A stretch of DNA of 64,000 bases, taken from contig QXCR01000005.1 in NCBI GenBank assembly GCA_004380135.1, positions 361,462 to 425,461 of the forward strand. Reading direction: 5' to 3'. Each line of letters opens with the position of its first letter. The stretch's first letter is position 1. Of this stretch, positions 30,004-41,018 are shown in pieces. A program made the translations under genes and the position numbers. The notes beneath the pieces were generated by a model, which did no database searches, was not told where the DNA came from, and saw only the letters and a program-made list of their open reading frames with translations. The stretch is from Stemphylium vesicarium (taxonomy: Eukaryota; Ascomycota; Dothideomycetes; Pleosporales; Pleosporaceae).

Positions 30004-30840
30004 ATGCTTGTACCGCCAGTCTTCCAACACCTGGATGACAGCAACCTGGCTCTTGTAGAGGCTTCGTCGCCCAACATGGACCCCATCTTCTTTCAACTAC
30101 CTGCTGAGGTGCGAAATATGATCTACGAATTCGCCCTCACTCATGAACGGGGTGTATTCGCCCGAATCACTGGGGATATGACTCCAGTACCTCAGCTTTT
30201 CGTCAACACAGGGAACGGGGCGATAATTCCACGGGACATTGAAGCCAACATGTTGAAGCACGTCTGTCGACAAATGCACCAGGAGACGCAGCAACTAAGC
30301 TTGCTATTCAACGACCTGATATTTCGGAGATCGGGATCAACTTCAGCATTATCAGTGTGCGAACAATTCCTGACAGCTGTGCCAGCACCCTATCACGGAA
30401 TGATCAAAAAGATTGAAATCATAGAAACGGAAAGAGAAAACAGTCCAGTGTCCACGTCGCATGAATTTCGCAAAGTCATGGCTGGTGAGAGATTTCCCAC
30501 TATTCACCACTTTTGCAGACGACTGCCAACTGCGCGTATCGTTCTTCGGTTCAACGTCCCTCGACTTAACTTCGACACCTGGCGACGCTTTATTGTTCAA
30601 CATGCAGCTATCACTATGTCACTCCGCGGTCATCCTGGGCGTCAGCTTCAACAGGAACAGCGTTTGCTAGTATTAGTCAACGAGGATGACACTTTTCGAG
30701 CACTTTTGAGGGGAAGAAGAGCCCACGATAGCCCCCCTGAGAGCCTCCGATTCTGCCTGATGAACGATACCAAGGGGGATGGTAGATCGCCAAGAAGGAC
30801 GAACAAACTTGTAGGAGACGTTAGGGAAGAGAATCCATGA
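30004..30840 (+). CDS. 2EXR/F-box-like family protein
   Basis: An intronless ORF of 278 residues. The family entry motif FFQLPAEVRNMIYEFALTHE sits at about 28-47. The second family block, LKHVCRQMHQETQQL, is at about 84-98. A Leu/Arg-rich helix region follows (LPTARIVLRFNV near 175-186). The second Met (30076) would also be a plausible start, because it lies just before the motif. No targeting signal is present. The family is expanded in filamentous ascomycetes and of unknown function. This copy shares the phrase YEFALTH with the interrupted copy at 33852, so the two are close paralogues and probably arose by local duplication. Confidence 0.8.
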   Translation: MLVPPVFQHLDDSNLALVEASSPNMDPIFFQLPAEVRNMIYEFALTHERGVFARITGDMTPVPQLFVNTGNGAIIPRDIEANMLKHVCRQMHQETQQLSLLFNDLIFRRSGSTSALSVCEQFLTAVPAPYHGMIKKIEIIETERENSPVSTSHEFRKVMAGERFPTIHHFCRRLPTARIVLRFNVPRLNFDTWRRFIVQHAAITMSLRGHPGRQLQQEQRLLVLVNEDDTFRALLRGRRAHDSPPESLRFCLMNDTKGDGRSPRRTNKLVGDVREENP

Positions 30841-30992
30841 AGAAGGCTGCTGATCCTGCGGAAGACTCCCGGAAACAGGTTTCGGAGCACTCAAAATTCT
30901 CGTGTATATTAGATGATATAATGCATAGGGTACTAGGGTTCAAGAAATAGGAGAAAAACGTCAAATGGAATCATCTTCCAAAGCTCAACTGC

Positions 30993-32465
30993 TTACGCTG
31001 TGCTAGGCACTTGACCGGGTAGACCTTTGCGAATCCGGGCAATCTGAGCTCCGTAATGAGCACTCTCTGCACCTGACCCCAAGGCCTTGACAGGTATCTT
31101 GCTGATCAACCAACTCGGCTTCACCCTACTCAACGGCATAGCTTCGTCGCCGCCCCCCGCCTCTGCTCTTAGCACCTTGCTCGCCCAAGCCGGATCTATA
31201 GCAGCGGGTCGAGCCACGCCAATCAGATCACAAGCGTTCTCTTCCAAAGCCGCTTGCATACCCTTAAGGCTCCTGAATCCGCCCGTAACCATCAACACGA
31301 TACCAGGGAACCTCTTCCTGATCTCCCTGGCGTAATCGAGAAAGAAGCCTTCGCGCTTTGCTGTGCGCTCAGAAACTTTCTCTTGTTTGTCCTCGTCGGC
31401 CCCCATCATTTGCGGGTCTTCGTAAGACCCACCGCTGATCTCGAGGAAGTCAATGCCGACCTCTGTGATGTGTTGGACTTGCTGCATGGCTTCCTCCATG
31501 TCGCTTGATTGCTGAATGTCGACTGAGTTTAGCTTGAGACCGACGGCGAATGTTGAAGGGACGACGGCGCGTGTAGCCTTGATGATATCGAGGATGATGC
31601 GGGCGCGGTTGAGCGGGGACCCGCCGTAAGCATCTGTACGTTGGTTGACCTGTAACTTATGAGTGCCGGTGCTTTAACAAGAGTTGAGTTTGGACTTACA
31701 GTAGGAGATAGGAAGAGAGAAAGCAAATATCCATGAGCAACATGCAGCTCCACGCCATCGAAGCCCGCCTCGCTGAGGAACTTGGCCGCGTTGGCAAACC
31801 TCTGCACTAGGTCTTCTATGTCGGCGACGGTCATCTCTCTTGGTGAACCGAAGAGAAGTTTCTGTGCCATGCGCGACAGGAAGTTGGTTCCGAGATTTAA
31901 TGGAACAGGGCTGGGTGCAATGTTCTTCTCAAAAAGTCCTTTGCTACCCGCTCCAAGTGGGCTTTGGCGGCCTGGGTGGCATAGCTGCACGATTGCTGGT
32001 GCACCCTGTGCGTGACATGCCTCTGCGTACATGCGCCATTGCGCAATGATCTTAGGGTCTGAGGTTGGCTCAACCAAAACATCGTGGGGCTGTCCAAGCC
32101 AGCGACCGTCAACTTGTACGTTGCCTGCAGAGTTTAGTTTTCGCGTATTTGACATAGGACAGCCATGTAAATACCAGTCAAGATGCCTCCCCAACCACCG
32201 TTTCCCCATGCTTTGTAAGTCGAAGTGAGTTGTTCTTCTGGGTTATGGGATTTGGTCATATCTAGAGGTGGAGATGCAAAATCAGTGTCTGTCTCACATG
32301 GATATCGCAGTCACAACTCACTCTCAGCCATGGCCGCCTGTGAATATGTCAGTCTCGCGCTTATCTTGTTTCTTGTAGAATTCCACCAACCTTTAACAGA
32401 CGGTTCTTGAAAGTGACTCCACATGGAAGGGCTACAGGATCTTGGAGTTGGCGTGTGTCATTCAT
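30993..32465 (-). CDS. Old Yellow Enzyme-type NADH:flavin oxidoreductase
   Basis: Five exons (transcription order): 32465-32391, 32337-32322, 32261-32175, 32124-31700 and 31649-30993. Introns are 53, 60, 50 and 50 bp, and phases close to 419 residues. Exon 2 is only 16 nt and supplies the conserved AAMAE. The protein is an FMN-binding TIM barrel that reduces activated C=C bonds with NAD(P)H. Visible family motifs are the entry LPCGVTFKNRLLKAAMAE, the active-site region QLCHPGRQSP, the substrate/FMN motif GVELHVAHGYLLSLFLSP, the VNQRTDAYGGS that follows intron 4, and the phosphate-binding VLMVTGGFRS with LIGVARP. The class is the bacterial-type 'NADH oxidase/dienoyl-CoA reductase-like' branch rather than the classical yeast OYE. 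Substrate is unknown. Possible detoxification or secondary-metabolism roles are inference. Confidence 0.9.
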
Positions 32466-33851
32466 CTTGAAAACGATGTTCAGTCAAGCGATTTTGATGC
32501 AGTTGTGCTCAAGAGAGTGGCAATGTATGCTTGTTGCTGGTTTTGCTGTCTTGGGGAATCTGCATGTCGGTATATATAAAATGCCCCGTCAAATTACGGC
32601 CCGCAGATAGACCGTCGGTGGGATAGTTGCTGCGTCTATTGCGCACGGGCAGATGCCTGTCATGTTTGTTCTGAAAGCAATCTCAACGAGGTGCGCAATC
32701 AAGAACGTTCAGACAGTAGTCCATGGTAAGGACCGCTGAGACTGCGCGGTCACGGACAACAATGGACGGAGGTTCTCGTTGTAATTTGGAAAGTTCTGGT
32801 CGGTCGCTCGGTACCTACCTCGGCCCACAACCCGCTAGCAAGCGATACCCACGCACCGGCATCAAGGAAGACATGCGACACCATAGCATGCCCTAAAACA
32901 CCCCGCTGATTCAGAGGCAAAAGCCAGCTACTTTATGGGATGGTATCGCATTGACTCCGTGATCTGGGCGCACGCGAAGAGCTGGGCAGAATTGCGCCAT
33001 TGCCAAACACGCGCCATCTGCATCTCCTTCTCACCTTTTGCCTGTAACTTGCATCTTCGCTGAAAGATTTCAGGCTTCCAGTGGAGGGCTTCTGAGAGCT
33101 GCAAATCTTCCCAGGCTTCTAGGGCTAGACACGGTCGCGATACCGGCAGTAGCACGCGAAGCCGCCCCTGACTCACGCACGTGCATTCACGTCGAGGATG
33201 ATTACTTAACAGCGCGAAGCACGGTTGAGGTCTACTGATTACTCAACGAGAGGACCTGCAGTAAGCACAAGCTTAGTCTATGTGCGCATAGGGTTGAGCG
33301 GTTGTTGGCGAGCAACCGCTCCTCGTCCGAGACTTATCTAGACTAATTGCAGAAGAAAGAACATAATGAAGCCGAATTCCAGCGCTTATCTAGCTTCAGA
33401 GCTAGAATGATACTGGAAATTCAATCAGCTCAAGTGCCAAGCATTTCGAGCCTTTGCGAACCTTGTTCCGGACGACCTACGCCTGTCAATCTTTCTGAGG
33501 GTGCGATTGCTTGTTGGGCGCAGCGTGCTGCAGCACGTTACGAAGAACGACTATTACGTGAACCATTGGACGCAACGTCCTCCACTCAAGTGGAATTGGG
33601 TTCCAGATTTGACAATAACTCAAGGCTCTATTGATCTTGCTATAGTGGGCACCACGTGCGACCCATCCGTAGTACGGTCCGAAGAGAAACTTGGGTCGTT
33701 TACGTTTACACAAGCATCCGAAATCGAATACCCCGAAACCATGGCTATAGATAATGTTTTGCACGCACCCTCGGGAACTTCAGATGCATAAAAAAAATAG
33801 AACAGTCAGGTTTGCGCAGGATGCATACGAAATTATGCTCCGGTTACTGCG
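32466..33851. other. Divergent upstream region, no supported gene
   Basis: This lies between the OYE gene start (-) and the interrupted 2EXR gene (+). A palindromic TATATATAAAA near 32571-32581 lies about 105 bp upstream of the OYE start codon and may serve as its TATA box. A short hairpin, GAGCGGTTG/CAACCGCTC, lies near 33297-33322. ORFs of about 95 codons at 33347-33791 have no recognisable content. Confidence 0.45.
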
Positions 33852-34808
33852 ATGGAGTCCCGTCATTTGACGCATTCAACCTTGTCCCATCGCACCACAA
33901 CCTCGACGGATGCACGGCCTGAAGTCCATCTTGACACGATTCAACGAGCTTTACGAAGTTGTATCAATGAGATCATGCCCACTTGCACTCCTTGCAATGG
34001 ACTCCGCTTCCTAGACTTACCCGCTGAGTTAAGGTGTATGGTGTACGAATTCGCGCTCACCCACGGGCACGGGCAGCTCACTGCACCGGATTTCAGAACT
34101 ATGCCAGCATTCAAAATGTACGATGGTGTGGCTAGAGTATCTAGGGACGGAGACCCGAATCCTCTGAGACTGGTCTGCCGTCAATTGTACCGGGGGACAT
34201 GGGGCCTGCTCCTGGGATACAACGTCTGTCTTTTCAAAGGCGAAGAATCTACCGTCACCAAGGTGGACGACATACCCAGAGACTATAGCTGCGTATCCGG
34301 CCTCTACCATTTCCTCAGATTCGTGAATGGGCCCAGGAGAATCGGGACAAGGTTTCTGAAAAGAGTCATCAGCGAATGTGACGGGTCAGTGAGAGACCCT
34401 GCTGACTTCTTCTAGATCCTAGCAGACGACTTTCTCCTTCCAGCCTTCTGTCGACTAAACCCTAAAGTTCTCGTTCTGATCCGTTTTCAAATTCTGCCCG
34501 CTGGCTGTATCAATATTGGGGCGTTCTTAGCACTCAGCGATGTTTACAGACTACTTCTCCGAGGAAGCCGCCCTGAGAAGACTTTTCCAGTTGAGAGTTC
34601 AGAGCCCTTCTTCAGGGTTACAAAATATCTGGCGCCCTACGCACGTACTGTGCATCTACCTGAAAATCTGCGCATTTCGCTGATGCACGAGGACGATTTC
34701 AATCACTATCTACGATACGAAGATCGAAAACGCGGATCAATGCCACGCCGCATCACACTCAGACAGCTCCAGGATATGAGAGATACTAAGAGGAAAACGT
34801 TTACTTAG
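33852..34808 (+). pseudogene. 2EXR family gene interrupted by one in-frame stop
   Basis: An ATG at 33852 opens 187 codons up to a TAG at 34413-34415. The same frame then stays open for another 130 codons to TAG at 34806-34808. The upstream part has the family motif FLDLPAELRCMVYEFALTHG and LRLVCRQLYRGTWG. The part beyond the stop continues the family pattern (DDFLLPAFCRLNPKVLVLIRF) and aligns by eye with the intact paralogue at 30004. So the stop lies inside the conserved domain. A splice explanation was considered: a good branch/acceptor (TGCTGACTTCTTCTAG) ends exactly at the stop. The only phase-0 donors would give introns of 27 nt (GTGAGA) or 51 nt (GTCATC), the first very short and the second with a weak donor. 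A pseudogene, stop readthrough or an unusual intron all remain possible. Confidence 0.65.
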
Positions 34809-35511
34809 GGTATCTAACTAGTCTTTCGAGGAATGTCGCACGGTAGGGTGCGGGTATTGTGGACAGAAAGATCAGGAAAGAGTGTATCTTGTATTGAATG
34901 TAGCATCCTAGCTGAGCATATATAAAGGTCATCGCGCGGCGTTATTAGTAACAAGGTTTCCGACAGCGCTTGGCCTGCGACAAGGAACCTTGGAAGTGTG
35001 ATCAAGGAGACGGGGTTAAATATTCGGCGTTAGAAACTCATCATCCAAGCGCATGTCAAACCCTTCGCACCTTGAGAAACAGGGGTTTCAACGGCGGCTT
35101 ATGCGACTAGGTAAAGAGTATAAGACGGTGCCTGATGTATTTGCTATGCGCGCAGCATTTTCACACCACCAGCAAGCGGTCTTGGTGTCGTTGGACCCCT
35201 ACATTATTTCTGCGATAATATTACTCGATCTACAACAGTAGAAACAGTCATAGCGGACGGTAGTCTGATAGGCCGCCATCCCCTTGGCTCCGAAAAACAA
35301 ATGGGTATAAAGCAGCCCCTAGTCACGCGCGTGTATCTTCGTCGGGGCATTAGAGCGAAAGGGCGCGCGGTCACATGTATGTGCCAAGGACTTTGGCCTT
35401 CGCGGCTGTTCGCAGAGAGCCTTTTACTACAAGGCTGTCGCATCCCCGCTAAACCAGATACTGAATCCGAAAGCGCAACCTTTTCGCAGCTTCACTTTTG
35501 CATTTCACTCC
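34809..35511. other. Intergenic, no supported gene
   Basis: About 700 bp between the interrupted 2EXR gene and the F-box pseudogene. No coding or RNA feature is seen. Confidence 0.5.
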
Positions 35512-37410
35512 GTGTCGCGCCAAATATCTCCAATATCTGACTACCCCGATTCGCCCTGCCAACAACAACGGTCGCTCCAAGGCATTCGACTCAAACCAAG
35601 TATCCCTCAACTCACAGCCGTAGCCGCCCTTAGTGACCCGCCATCCGCCGAAAGCCGCGACGACAGGAAGAGCACTATTGCCTCGTCCAGAGATCGCGAA
35701 ACCCCGCTCCTTCTTGATATGAAGCTGAGTAGTATCGGAGCTTCAAGTTCGGCAGCTAATAGCGTGAAGCAGTCAACTGACCCTATGGAAATCGATTTCC
35801 CAGTGTTGTCGCCCAAAGACAACGACTTGCCTCCACCGATCATGCGACTGCCTAACGAGATGCTTCACCACATAGCCTCTTTCCTGGTGCCTCATACAAC
35901 AGTAAATGTCATGGAGGGAGTGGGCACGAGCGTTCTTAATGTCCATCCTGACGTGACATGCTACTACTCTGCGAAGAGCTCGATACAAAGAGCTTTTATT
36001 CGAGAGCTTTCTGATTTGCGAAATTGCGCCCTCGTTTCTCGACACTTCCGGCTGATAGTCGAAGACAACTATATCGGAAGATTTGTCTCCCGCAGCCGTC
36101 ACCCGCTAGCGCTTTTGGTCTCTTCCAGTATCCAGTTTCGTCGGTGCCCTACCTAACCCGCACACTTTTGGAAAGACCAGATCTCGCAGCTCACACGACA
36201 GCGCTCAAGATCTGAATACGAGACCGAAGACTGGTTTCAACAGGTGACGAGCCGGAACTCTTCAAAACCAACCCACATCACGATGTGTTCAAAGAGGCCT
36301 GTCCCCGACTGCAGAAGCTTCAGATGCCTGCCGAAGAATTCAACCTTTGGTTGAAAGAGCTGCATCAATATCAGGAACTCGATCTTACCGCCTTTCTCAT
36401 CAGTTTTCTTCCGAGACTCAATACCCTCAAACTGATTTGGCCTTTCTCTTTACAGATTCTATGGCCTTTCCCAGAATTCCGTGGCAGAGACCGACGACCC
36501 GACGAACAGCCGAATTTTTCGTGTTTGGACTACCCGCTTCGCAATAGCTCAATCAGCAACCTTGTATATCGCCTCCCACGCGCCCATCAAAACACTGCCT
36601 GCAGTCACTCTCACAAGCTTGACCGCCGACCTTTTCTTCTTTGGAGATAGGTTATACTGGCTAACTAGTACCGTTGTGCTGAACATTCCTTGCTTGAGGC
36701 GTTTCAACATCCATCACCTTTTACCCAGATCACACCCAATGGAAGGACTGCAAATCTTCCTCGCAAGGATGGTACCAAACCTGGAGAACCTTGCGATAGA
36801 GCAACCCAAGGGTACAGAGCCACACTTCCACACCCAGAAGGACAAGTCCGGGGTAGAGTTGGGTGATGAGGATATGGACAAGGACTCTCAGGACTTGGAG
36901 TTTAATCCCTTGCTCCTTGTATTCCCCGGCAGATATTTCTGGGACCAGCTACTTTTTGCGCTGAAGCCGGTCAAGAATCATTCGCTTCACTTTTCACTAC
37001 CGTCTAATTAGTACTCGTCTACTGGCCGGATCTTCAAACTTATGCCAAGTCTTCAGGATTTCCGCCTTCTCAAGACCCTATATTTGCCCAATGTTACTTT
37101 CATCGGTAATCTGCAATCGCAAGGATATGATTCAGACGAACATGAAACTCATGCTGTCACTTTTTTGCCCAAGACGTTGGAAAAGCTGACGGTCAAACAA
37201 GCGAATGCCGAAACATGTGAATGGCTGCAAGATGGGGTTCGATCCAAGGAAATGCTGTCGGAGCTGGCGGAGGTTTCGTTGCACTTTAGGGAAGATTATT
37301 GAGTGATCTTGCCAGAAGGCTTCGAGGACGACGTGATAAGGGCGGGCGTAAGGGTGTTTGGACATTGGAGGGGTGGGATCAAGGAAATTCGAATGGCTGG
37401 TATGACCTGA
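35512..37410 (+). pseudogene. F-box protein pseudogene with at least five lesions
   Basis: A Ser-rich N-terminal part leads into an F-box (MRLPNEMLHHIASFLV at about 35844-35892, then LRNCALVSRHFRLIV). Reading on, the homologous text changes frame near 36066-36075 and continues as LYRKICLPQP. It meets a TGA at 36213-36215, changes frame again near 36560-36585, and meets a TAG at 37009-37011 and a TGA at 37300-37302. Recognisable coding text persists to a final stop at 37408-37410. The leading frame also lacks an ATG before the disordered region; the first in-frame ATG is at about 35719. I found no introns that would remove these lesions. The intact ancestor would be an F-box protein with a Leu-rich C-terminal half of some 600 residues, probably a substrate receptor of SCF ubiquitin ligases. 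Confidence 0.75.
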
Positions 37411-37927
37411 GAGTACCAGGTTCACTATATTGTGTTGTCCTGTGAAGTCTCCGAGTACGATCAGTTGATAGGCCAATAAGGGCTATCAGTGTGATGAGTT
37501 GTCAAAGAGTCAGGGATGATCGCAAGCTCGAATGCCAAGAATGTGAGTTTCTCCAACATCCCCATTTACGACTCGTTGCTGCGTGATGGTGAGCATTTCA
37601 TTATTTTGTTTTTACGAGTCACCATTGTGTGAAATTAGACGGAATGCGCCAATGAGGGTAAACTCTTTATTATACCTAACGAGTGGATGGATAAAAGTCC
37701 AAACCGAACTCTACTTCCCAAAGTACAAAAGCCCCAAACCGTCGAGTTCCAAACACCACCCAAAAAACTGCCAGTTATCATAAGAAACTCCTCGACCAGC
37801 TTTTCATATAAGATTACCACATCCGATAGCCATCAAAACTAGCCAAAAGAGTCTGAGTTCCGTTAGACACAATCAGTACCATGCGAATATGAAGAGGAAC
37901 TTACAGTCGTGTGCGCCAAAAAAACCT
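37411..37927. other. Intergenic, no supported gene
   Basis: About 500 bp between the F-box pseudogene and the 3' end of the secreted Cys-rich protein gene. It is AT-rich around 37600-37870 and I see no feature. Confidence 0.5.
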
Positions 37928-38212
37928 TTACTTGGGGCAACCCTTGCCCCATCCAGTCTTGGGGTCGCAGCAGTTGGCGCTGCACGTAGCCTTGACAGAG
38001 TCGGGGCACAAATTGCCGTCTGCAAAGCGGATTTCTCCACTGGTCTTAGTGCCGGGGATCACGGTGGTCCATCCGTCCTGGCTGGTGCGTGCCTTGACGT
38101 CGCGGAAGTAGCAGTTTTCGTCAGTCCATTTGACGGTGCACTCGGCGGAGGCCGTGGTGGCGACGATGCCGATGGCGGCGATGATGGTGGAGATGATCAT
38201 GTTGGAATGCAT
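37928..38212 (-). CDS. Small secreted cysteine-rich protein (effector-like)
   Basis: An intronless ORF of 94 residues from an ATG at 38210-38212. Residues 1-23 form a classic signal peptide (MHSNMIISTIIAAIGIVATT then ASA at the cleavage site). The 71-residue mature part has seven cysteines (positions 25, 34, 69, 77, 81, 82 and 92), including a Cys-Cys pair, and several Gly/Trp/Lys residues. Size, signal peptide and Cys content are those used to define candidate apoplastic effectors or antimicrobial-type proteins in plant-associated fungi. No known family is recognised and function is not inferred further. An odd Cys count leaves one residue free or available for an intermolecular bond. A TATA-like element precedes it. 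Confidence 0.75.
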   Translation of the reverse strand: MHSNMIISTIIAAIGIVATTASAECTVKWTDENCYFRDVKARTSQDGWTTVIPGTKTSGEIRFADGNLCPDSVKATCSANCCDPKTGWGKGCPK

Positions 38213-41018
38213 GTTGACGAATGTGGTGAAGGTGGCGGGATAGAAGCGAGACTTAGAAAGCGTTTGTGAAGTGTAGGAGCAGAGTAGAGATGGAGGCTGT
38301 TGCTGTTGGAATCGAGACTGTTGTGATGAGGAATTTAGGCGTGGAGGGTTGTCTTTATATACAATGTGGAACCTCGGTGTAGCTACCTATATTTATTTGC
38401 TAACGACGACGAACAAGTCAAGGTCGTGTTTAGAGGACTGGGTCAGGTGCCCTCTCTGAGATCTCGTGTTTTGATACTGCCAAGTAGTCACCCACTTCTT
38501 TAAGTAGACGATGGTCGTAAGCACTTGGAGTACTTTGCGGTATGTTCCTCAAAATGCCGCCTGGCAAATTCGCTGTACCTTCTGCAAGGCAATCAAAATA
38601 CGATACTAGTCTTGGCATACAATTGTTTCTGTAAGGCGTATCCCACAGGGGGTTTGGTGGTTCTCAAATCGATTTCAGTTAGCACTGTATCCTCAAGGTT
38701 AACATTAGTTGCAAGTTTACAATATATCTAAGAATACAAAGCATTCTACGAGCATCGGCACTGGACTTGATAGATATGACGCTGTAGTCCTAAACGGAAA
38801 GCGCCTATTCGATAAGCTTGGGAATAAAAAACACCAGAGATTAGTCTTGTCACACCTCTCAGTCGTATCCCTCGGCCCTACATCCCAGAACATCATTTTC
38901 AGATCTCTTCGTAACAAAACAAGCTGACCGTATGGCGAATACATTCGGGCGATGGTGCCTGCCAAGCAGGCCGTGTTGCTCGTAAAGAACAAGAGCGGTA
39001 AGGCAAATGAGTTCCAGACAAGACGATCTGCATTATTGCAACTAGTCCCTAGAGTTCGCGTGGTCACCGAAGGCAGGGGAATGTGATGGATCAGCTGAGA
39101 ATGCAGAAAGCATCAGTACCGTGAGGATGTAGGACAGGTAGATAGCACAGCGGCATAGCTGCTGATCTATCGTGATGGAACAACCCTTTTCGCAGCAAAA
39201 TATCGGCCAAGCAACCCTGAAAGGGAGCAAGTAAGGGAGCACAGATGAGACTGAACCCCAGTCTAAAAGGCTCTAGGTAGATGATCAATCCGGATACCCC
39301 ACATGGTGAGCTGCGTCTCGTTACTGTGTCTTATTGACCAAGGCATGTTTCCCCGTTGCCTGCCGTGGATTCCTCGGATATTCCGACGGTCTCCGCTCCC
39401 TCTTCCGATGTCAAAGTTGTATTTTCTCGGTGATGGCGTTGTCCCGCAGTCTACCGTGTCAACGCGTGAGTACAATGGAAATCCAAGCATTCGTATCTTC
39501 GACGCCTATCCTTTCACCAAAGCGCTCCGTGGGCTAGATCACCGAGCGGAGCTGTGGACGCGGGTCATTGACGGCGTTTCCTTGACTGACATGGGAAGCC
39601 TGGTATGAACGTTGTAGCATCCTTCCAAAGCCACAAGCATCAACGAGCGGTGAATTCAAAAGACGAGCGAACGAACGAACGTTCGTCAAAGAATTGCGGA
39701 TAGTGCTGCAAGTTTTGAAGGCGTCGCCTTCACGACTCTATTCTGTAGCTTTCCACCCAAGTCCGTCAGTGTCTTCGAACAACTGAGGCGCGCAGTCGAG
39801 AAAGCTACCTAGTGCGACCCCCCTTTTCTTGATTCGATGTGTAGACCGACGAGAGCCCGTACTCTAGCATCTGAAACTAGGAGGGAGTGTCCGAGTGAGA
39901 TTCGTTCTTTCTTGTCAATAATCAACGTCGGTGAGAGGGCCTGAAGATCCCAATGCGATGTCCATCTTTCACTATGTGGACCAAATCTTATGTTGCCCTG
40001 TTTCAATCTATTGTAGATGAGCGAAAGGTTGCGGACATTCACGATTACCCCCATTCGCACAGGGTTTCTTCAGACGGAATCCAGTTCCCTCGTCTTACTG
40101 CATCGATCCTGGCCATCAGCAGATAGACAAGAAGTTCGTGTATGCGAACAACTAGTCTACATCTGTCTCCGTCGAATTTATCACCCCATATGCATGCTGA
40201 CTCTAACGCAGGGAAAAGCATGATCACGATGCAGATGCTATTCCCGAGCACCTTTTCGCAAGGAGCGGGTGGTTCCGTCGTGGTCATAGTCGCCACTTCT
40301 GACAGCCGCAGGTTTCCAAGTTAGCGAAAAGTAAACTCGGCTCGCCCACGTATCCGGAAAGTACATTGATTCGCCTGGCCCTCTTCTCTGTTTGACCATA
40401 CTCTCGGTTCTAAGCTATACTATCCTTGCTTACTTTATTGCTCCTCTTCCTTCACTTCTAAGAAGAAGTGCGATGCAGTGAAGCACTTTCACGGCTACCT
40501 TTTTGTGCATCGGTGAAAGCGTCAAAAGCTTCTGGTTATATACAGGGCCACAGATGTGTTGGCACCAAGCTATTTCTGCTTAATATGTCGGATTGGCGAA
40601 ATGTCTTGCTATATCTTGATGTTAGCCGTCTATTAGCTGCTCGCTCATCCCTTCGCTTACCTAGCCCCACTTGATGGCTTCCTCATGACAATATGCGCGC
40701 TAGCTCTGACGCACCAGATAGGGGCAGAAGCACAACTCCAGACGATGCATACCTCGGAGAGCTTGCAGTGCGGAGTTTTTAGCTGAGATGGGCAGAGGCC
40801 AGCTGTACTGCATGGGACTCACTCGATCGTCACGTGATAAGATCGATTCTGCGCAATATGAGGTTGAAAAGGCTGTTCGTAGCAATTATTCCTCGGTCAG
40901 ACACATAATATGGAGTGATAAACGCGTTCGTAGTATCTACGGATCGAGAAGGAAAGGCCGACAAGGAGTGATACTCCATAGCCATATCCAGGGTTGATGT
41001 ATCTAGTCGCTGTCGCAT
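38213..41018. other. 2.8-kb gene-poor region
   Basis: Apart from the TATA element at its left edge I find no supported gene. ORFs of 80-116 codons occur on both strands (for example around 38717-39067 minus and 39303-39608 plus) but have no domain, signal or phase-consistent splice partner. A CGAA tetranucleotide run forming a small palindrome lies near 39663-39686. Confidence 0.45.
38350..38362 (-). promoter_or_regulatory. TATA box of the small secreted protein gene
   Basis: On the minus strand TGTATATAAAGAC lies about 140 bp upstream of the start codon, a plausible core promoter for an inducible gene. Confidence 0.4.

Noticed and set aside
38717..39608. ORFs of about 100 codons on both strands in the gene-poor region
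   Set aside because: No domain, signal peptide or splice partner; consistent with chance in GC-balanced DNA.
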